A DNA stretch of 27,503 bases from an archaeon (lineage in GTDB: Archaea > EX4484-52 > B79-G9), in NCBI GenBank assembly GCA_013139905.1, contig WSZW01000013.1, forward strand, positions 1 through 27,503, read 5' to 3'. The notes beneath the pieces are model-generated. The model saw nothing but the letters and a program-made list of their open reading frames with translations, was not told where the DNA came from and searched no databases. Below, piece by piece: positions 22,942-27,503 of this stretch (position 1 is the first letter of the stretch; each line of letters begins with the position of its first letter). Position numbers and translations under genes: made by a program.

Positions 22942-23595
22942 ATGGTTCATCTTAAAATAAAATTACATCCTATAGCAAAAGACGGTTTTTACTTTGCCGT
23001 TCCGTTTTTTATAAGTTCATTATTTTTTTATATAATTGGTATAAAATCAATAGCATTAGTTGCTTTTTTTTGTTCATTATTTTCTTTATTTTTCTTTAGA
23101 GACCCAAACAGAGAAATATTAATGCAGCCAAATAGTGTCGTATCTGCCGCAGATGGCAAAATAAAATCAATTGAAGAAATATACGAATCTACCTACTTAA
23201 AAGAACCCGCAATAAAGATCGTGACTTTTTTATCTCCATTTAATGTGCATATAAACCGTTCTCCAATTGATGGTGTTGTAACAAACAAAACATTTGAAAA
23301 AGGAAAATATTATCCGGCATTTATGAAACGAGCAGATAAAAATCAAAAAAATTATATTTTTATTGAAAATGAAAAGTTATCTGTAATTGCAATACAAATG
23401 GTTGGATCCCTTGCAAGACGTATTGTATCCTGGGTTGATATTGGTCAAAGCATTGATAAAGGTGGTAAAATCGGCCTTATTCGATTCGGATCCCGTACTG
23501 ATGTAATAATACCAAAATCAAAAATTAGCGAAATTCTGGTAAAACCTGGCGACAAAATAAAAGCTGGCGAAACAATTTTAGCAACAATAAAATAA
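22942..23595 (+). CDS. asd: Archaetidylserine (phosphatidylserine) decarboxylase
   Basis: This 217-residue pyruvoyl enzyme proform makes archaetidylethanolamine from archaetidylserine in membrane lipid synthesis. Two hydrophobic segments near the N-terminus (about 15-52) anchor it. Catalytic signatures are VVSAADGKIKSIEE (Asp71), FLSPFNVHINRSPIDG (His103) and RFGSRTDVIIP. Self-cleavage is expected between Gly183 and Ser184, Ser184 becoming the pyruvoyl group. GSR in place of the GST of long forms is typical of the short archaeal type. The start ATG 22942 has no SD; a TATA-like AATAAATATAAA lies upstream near 22885. It is divergent from cdc48. Confidence 0.93.
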   Translation: MVHLKIKLHPIAKDGFYFAVPFFISSLFFYIIGIKSIALVAFFCSLFSLFFFRDPNREILMQPNSVVSAADGKIKSIEEIYESTYLKEPAIKIVTFLSPFNVHINRSPIDGVVTNKTFEKGKYYPAFMKRADKNQKNYIFIENEKLSVIAIQMVGSLARRIVSWVDIGQSIDKGGKIGLIRFGSRTDVIIPKSKISEILVKPGDKIKAGETILATIK

Positions 23596-23654
23596 TAAAT
23601 AAAGTTTTTAAAAAAACAATTAAAATTTAAATCTGTCTTTACAAACAATAATTT

Positions 23655-24380
23655 ATGTCAAATACAAAATTTTTAATTGTAAAAGAAAGTAATTGTAATC
23701 GTTTAAAAACCGGGTGTGAATCCATAGACACACTTCTTTTAGGCGGTATTGAGACAAACATAATCACAAATATTTACGGCCCGTCAGGTGCCGGGAAAAC
23801 CAATTTTACAATCCAGGCAATTGTAGCGTGTATAAAAGAAGGAAAAAAAGCAGTTTTAATTGATACAGAAGGCGGTTTTTCAACAGAGAGATTCGTTCAG
23901 ATGCATAATAAAGAAGCATTAAAAGATTTATTCATTTTTAACGCAAAAACTTTTTTTGAACAAGAACAGGCAATAAAAGAATTAGAAATTTTAATTGAAA
24001 AAGAAAATATTGGGTTAATTGCAATAGATTCTTTGGTGTCCTTATACCGTTTGCATATGCATAATGATAAAATCCAGGAAGCAAACCAAAAATTAAGTGC
24101 TCAGCTTGCAATATTATCATCAATTTCACGTAAACAAAATATACCTGTTATTGTTACAAACCAAGTATATTCTGATTTTGAAACCGGTGAAATTGAAATC
24201 GTGGGTGGCGATATACCAAAATATGCATCAAAATGTTTAATCAAGATTGAAAAAAAAGAAGGTATTAAAAGAGTTGCAACAATCATAAAACACAGAAGCA
24301 TTCCTGAAGGAATTACCTGCGATTTTGATATAACTCAAACCGGCCTTGTTACACATAAAAAGAAATTAGGTTTATTTTAA
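23655..24380 (+). CDS. radB: RadB, RadA paralogue
   Basis: This 241-residue RecA-fold protein lacks the N-terminal helix-hairpin-helix domain of RadA. Walker A GPSGAGKT is canonical (42-49); next come AVLIDTEGGFSTERF, Walker B LIAIDSLVSLYRL and VIVTNQVYSD. Length and the N-terminal LKTGCESIDTLLLGGIE are typical of euryarchaeal RadB, a recombination mediator that helps RadA and interacts with Hjc and DNA polymerase in some species; hjc is also in this window. ATG 23655 has no clear SD. It follows the decarboxylase gene by 59 bases on the same strand. Confidence 0.94.
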   Translation: MSNTKFLIVKESNCNRLKTGCESIDTLLLGGIETNIITNIYGPSGAGKTNFTIQAIVACIKEGKKAVLIDTEGGFSTERFVQMHNKEALKDLFIFNAKTFFEQEQAIKELEILIEKENIGLIAIDSLVSLYRLHMHNDKIQEANQKLSAQLAILSSISRKQNIPVIVTNQVYSDFETGEIEIVGGDIPKYASKCLIKIEKKEGIKRVATIIKHRSIPEGITCDFDITQTGLVTHKKKLGLF

Positions 24381-24501
24381 TTTGATGGCATTATTTATTG
24401 TTTTATACATTTTAAATAAATTATAGAAAATGATTAATCTATTAAAGCTTTCTGTTTAATAATTAATTCTCAAGAAGAATTTAGTCAATTTAGGTGTTTT
24501 T

Positions 24502-25080
24502 ATGAACATTCACGATATATTGTTACAATCAGATGCAGCAAAGCTTGGAGAGTTTGAACCGTTTTCAGGCACAAAAGTTCCAATTTATTTTGATATTTCT
24601 GCAATTATCTCTAATCCGCGGTATTTTGACATAATAACGGATATGCTCGCAGATAAAATTAGAGAAATAAATCCTGACAAGATTGCAGGTGCATTTACAT
24701 CCGGAATACCCCTTGCAACCGCTCTTTGTCTTAAGACTAATATTCCTATGGTTTTTATTAGACGCGAATCTAAACAATATGGTTTTAAAAACGCAATTGA
24801 AGGTCAATTAGAGTCAGGAGAAACCGTTGTTCTTGTAGATGATATGATAACTGAGCTAAAACATAATGAATCATTTATTGATGCAATAAACAGTACCGGA
24901 GCTAAAACAATTAATTTTTTAGTAGTTATGGATTATAATCTAGGTGCAAAAGAAGCACTTAATTTGCAAAATATTGGGTTGGAATCACTAACAACGTTTG
25001 ATGATATAATAACCACGATGTCTAAACGCGGAATATTGACAAAACAAAAAGCCAAAGAATTAATATCTAATCGAAAATAA
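24502..25080 (+). CDS. pyrE: Orotate phosphoribosyltransferase-like protein
   Basis: This 192-residue type I phosphoribosyltransferase has the PRPP loop ETVVLVDDMITE at 107-118 with the Asp113-Asp114 pair. The OPRT-like loop FIRRESKQYGFKNAIEGQLE supplies the catalytic lysines, and FTSGIPLATALCLKTNIP is the core after the hood. Such enzymes join orotate to PRPP to give OMP in pyrimidine synthesis. The usual TTG after the Asp pair is replaced by TEL (ITELKHN). A related orphan phosphoribosyltransferase is possible, since no other pyrimidine gene is nearby. ATG 24502 follows TTAGGTG by five bases. A near-palindrome TGTGTTAGCTGACACA lies just after the stop. Confidence 0.78.
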   Translation: MNIHDILLQSDAAKLGEFEPFSGTKVPIYFDISAIISNPRYFDIITDMLADKIREINPDKIAGAFTSGIPLATALCLKTNIPMVFIRRESKQYGFKNAIEGQLESGETVVLVDDMITELKHNESFIDAINSTGAKTINFLVVMDYNLGAKEALNLQNIGLESLTTFDDIITTMSKRGILTKQKAKELISNRK

Positions 25081-25215
25081 GTAGTTGTGTTAGCTGACAC
25101 ATATATTGCAAATAAATAAAAAAAGTTACTTTATTTTAGTTATTTTCTAAAAAAATAAGGTGTGGATTAAAAAATATAATTTAATAACCAAAAACAACTA
25201 TTATTTTTAGATTGT

Positions 25216-27369
25216 CTATTTTTTAACTGCTGCTTTTTTAGTTTTGGTTGCAGTAGCTTTCGTTTTTTTAACAGTTTTAGTAGTTTTTTTAGTCACTTTC
25301 TTAGTTGTTTTTGCGACAGTTTTAGTCGCAGCAGGTTTTTTACCCCAATTAGCCTTTGTCGGGCATTTAGGATCAATACACAATAACCATGGTTTTCTGC
25401 CTTTGTTTATGACTTTTACAAATGGTGTGTTGCATTTTTCACAAACATTGCCTGTTTTTTGTATGCTGCCCATTCTTGGAAGCGGATAAATATTTTTACA
25501 ATCCGGATATGAAGTACATCCGACAAATCTGGAACCTGTGCGCGATTTCATCATGCGCAGGTTTCCTTTTTCGCATTTAGGACATTTTCCAAGAATATTT
25601 TCTTCTTCTTGCGCCTTGAATGCCGAATCAAGAAGTGATTGTCCGATATCGCCTTCATTTTTTTTGAATTTTTCAAGTATTGTAGTAAGTTCCTTTTCTG
25701 CATCATCAAGCACGATTTTGCCTTTAAGTTTGCTCTTCTCAATTTGTTCCATTTCACCTTCGAATTTGCGCGTAAGTTCTTCAGATATGATTTCCGGACA
25801 GTATTTTTCAAGCGTTTCTACAACTTTAAGTCCTAAAGGCGTAACTTCAATACGGTCTTCTTTCAAATATCCTCTTTTGTAAAGATTGCCTACAATTTCA
25901 GCACGAGTGGCCTTTGTACCAAGACCTCTTTTTTCAAGTTCGCGTATAATTGAAGCTTGATTGTATCTGTTTGGCGGTTTTGTTTCTTTTGAGAGAAATG
26001 CGAGTTTTTTGATATCTATGCTGTCTCCTTCAGTTAAATCTGGGAGAGACACCTCATCAAGTCTAACGTATGGTTCGTATAGTTCAAACCAGTTTTTTTC
26101 GACCGTACGAGAGCCTTTAGCGATAAATTCTTCATCAACAATACTTAGTGTAATGGCCATAGATTCTCGAACTGCAGGAGTTCCGAAAACAGCAAAGAAC
26201 CGTTTTACAATCAAATCGTATATTTTTCGCTCTCTATCAGTTAAGTCTTTTGGTCGCTCACCTGTTGGGTGTATTGCAGGGTGCGCATCATCTGTTTTTT
26301 TACCCTCGTTTGGAATAAGTGAACCTGCCAAAACCTTTGTTGCAAGCGCGTCATAAGTAATATTACTTTTAAGTTTTGTAAGTATTGTTTTAAAATCAAG
26401 AGCCACCGGTAATTTTTGTGAGCTTGTTCTAGGATAACTCATAGCTGCTTGTTCGTATAATTTTTGTGAGATCTTTTGTGTCTCTGAAGGTTTTATTCCG
26501 AACAGTTTGTGTGCCTCAACCTGTAAATCCGTAAGGTTAAATGGAGTTGGTGGCTTATTGTTGTATTTTTTACGCTCTGTTTTTAAAATAACGCCATTTT
26601 TATCCTTGCATTTATCAAAAATTAGTTGAGCATCTTCTTTTTTAGAAAATGCGCCTTTTTTGTATTGAGCAATAAAATATTTTGTGTGACTTTCAAGTTC
26701 GAAATAAGGAACTGGTTTAAATATGGAAATTTCTTTTTCTCGTTTTGCCAAAAAATTGAGCGCCGGACCTTGTACGCGACCGGCTGTTAATAGTTTGTAT
26801 TTTCCTGCATGCCTAACTGCCAGTGTTAGCGCACGAGAAACATTAATACCGAAATAAAAATCAAGAACGTGTCTTGTAGAACCCGCTTCCGCAAGCCCGA
26901 AAAGTATGTGCGGCAATGCATTATCATATGAATTTTCAAGTTCTTTTTTTGTGAGTGTTGAAAATTTCATTCGCTTGGCATCGTTTTGTTTACATGCATA
27001 TTTCAGTATATTATATGCGATTGTTTCTCCCTCAATATCAAGGTCTGTTGCAATAACAAAAGAATCAGCGCCTTTTGCGAGTTTTTTAATAACATCCAGA
27101 TATTTTTTAGTATAATCTGCATGTTTGTCAATTTTGTGTGTTGCAAGCCACTCAATATCAAATATTGGGTATGTCCATGCCTTAGAAATTGCTGTAACGC
27201 CATATAAATGACCAACAGCACAAGCAACAACAACGTTTTTTCCGTTTCTTTTTAGTGTGTGGTATGAAACCTGACCTACTCTTGTGGTTTGCGCACCACC
27301 ATTAGAAAGCGCATCTGCAATTTTTTTAGCGGCGCTCGGTTTTTCCGCGATTATAAGATTGTATGACAT
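25216..27369 (-). CDS. topA: DNA topoisomerase I (type IA)
   Basis: This 717-residue enzyme relaxes negative supercoils by cutting one strand. The TOPRIM domain starts at once (NLIIAEKPSAAKKIADAL) and has VIATDLDIEGETIA with the acidic triad (107-118). The active-site tyrosine is Tyr312 in AAMSYPRTSSQKLP, the archaeal form of the motif. AGRVQGPAL and an SIIRELEKRGLGTKATRA helix are also present. Two four-cysteine zinc fingers follow at about 600-680 (KCPKCEKGN, GCTSYPDC; VCEKCNTP, LCIDPKCP). The last 40 residues are a Lys/Thr/Ala-only tail, like a histone H1 tail, probably for non-specific DNA binding. No reverse gyrase helicase domain is present. Confidence 0.96.
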   Translation of the reverse strand: MSYNLIIAEKPSAAKKIADALSNGGAQTTRVGQVSYHTLKRNGKNVVVACAVGHLYGVTAISKAWTYPIFDIEWLATHKIDKHADYTKKYLDVIKKLAKGADSFVIATDLDIEGETIAYNILKYACKQNDAKRMKFSTLTKKELENSYDNALPHILFGLAEAGSTRHVLDFYFGINVSRALTLAVRHAGKYKLLTAGRVQGPALNFLAKREKEISIFKPVPYFELESHTKYFIAQYKKGAFSKKEDAQLIFDKCKDKNGVILKTERKKYNNKPPTPFNLTDLQVEAHKLFGIKPSETQKISQKLYEQAAMSYPRTSSQKLPVALDFKTILTKLKSNITYDALATKVLAGSLIPNEGKKTDDAHPAIHPTGERPKDLTDRERKIYDLIVKRFFAVFGTPAVRESMAITLSIVDEEFIAKGSRTVEKNWFELYEPYVRLDEVSLPDLTEGDSIDIKKLAFLSKETKPPNRYNQASIIRELEKRGLGTKATRAEIVGNLYKRGYLKEDRIEVTPLGLKVVETLEKYCPEIISEELTRKFEGEMEQIEKSKLKGKIVLDDAEKELTTILEKFKKNEGDIGQSLLDSAFKAQEEENILGKCPKCEKGNLRMMKSRTGSRFVGCTSYPDCKNIYPLPRMGSIQKTGNVCEKCNTPFVKVINKGRKPWLLCIDPKCPTKANWGKKPAATKTVAKTTKKVTKKTTKTVKKTKATATKTKKAAVKK

Positions 27370-27436
27370 GATTATCTTAAATGAAATTTATGTTTATAAA
27401 TATATAGGATGTCACGTAACCCTCACAAAAAACAAT

Positions 27437-27503
27437 TTATTTGTGTTTTAACCCTATTTCTGTTATGCCACCCATATACGGGATAAGAACTTTAGGTATT
27501 TTG
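27437..27503 (-). CDS. C-terminal fragment, probable seryl-tRNA synthetase
   Basis: Only the last 21 codons and the TAA (27437-27439) lie in the window; the gene enters from the right edge. The peptide reads KIPKVLIPYMGGITEIGLKH then K. The pattern 'P-x-VL-x-PYMGG' is the well-known C-terminal end of seryl-tRNA synthetases, which charge tRNA-Ser. The identification rests on this short motif. About 67 bases separate its stop from the topA start on the same strand. Confidence 0.55.
   Translation of the reverse strand, partial: KIPKVLIPYMGGITEIGLKHK

Overview
The window is a dense, strongly AT-rich stretch of an archaeal chromosome. The information-processing genes are archaeal throughout: Orc1/Cdc6, Hjc, archaeal DnaG, RPA, RadA, RadB, Cdc48, archaeal TGT and a type IA topoisomerase. 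Ribosome binding sites match the archaeal 16S tail (GGTG, GTGAT or GTGGT, 3-7 bases before the start), and TATA-like boxes precede several genes. RadB, and a likely DP1 polymerase subunit at the left edge, suggest a euryarchaeal or DPANN lineage. The lineage cannot be fixed from sequence reading alone. No tRNA, rRNA, CRISPR array, insertion sequence or intein was seen.

Left part (1-4343). A probable replication origin lies between the divergent start of a probable DNA polymerase II small subunit and cdc6. Two inverted ORB-like elements flank an AT-only tract. Leftward genes follow: an unrecognised protein, an XRE-type regulator, a dUTPase and the Holliday junction resolvase Hjc. Beyond Hjc is a compact GC-rich island with its own TATA box that folds into two hairpins. 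It is the best candidate here for an undescribed RNA.

Middle (4350-17928). This holds a DUF167 protein, DnaG, two metallopeptidases (M20 and M42), an alpha/beta hydrolase, a methyltransferase and an M24B peptidase. The M24B gene is overlap-coupled to a gene that fuses a RaSEA-like radical SAM domain to the ArcS lysine-transfer core. Divergent to that fusion is archaeal TGT, so three archaeosine functions (base exchange, lysine transfer, radical cleavage) sit in two back-to-back genes. After these come a membrane OB-fold protein, ThpR, an AAA+ ATPase with winged helix, a DUF92 membrane protein and a PRC-barrel protein.

Right part (17989-27503). RPA and RadA form a leftward pair behind Cdc48. 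Cdc48 appears to start at a non-canonical ATA (or ATT) codon and carries a helical insertion of about 170 residues in its D1 module. RadA has an altered Walker A. Rightward genes encode archaetidylserine decarboxylase, RadB and an orotate phosphoribosyltransferase-like protein. Topoisomerase I, with a histone-like lysine tail, and the last codons of a probable seryl-tRNA synthetase close the window.

Much of the replication, repair and recombination machinery is thus gathered within 27 kb of the putative origin.
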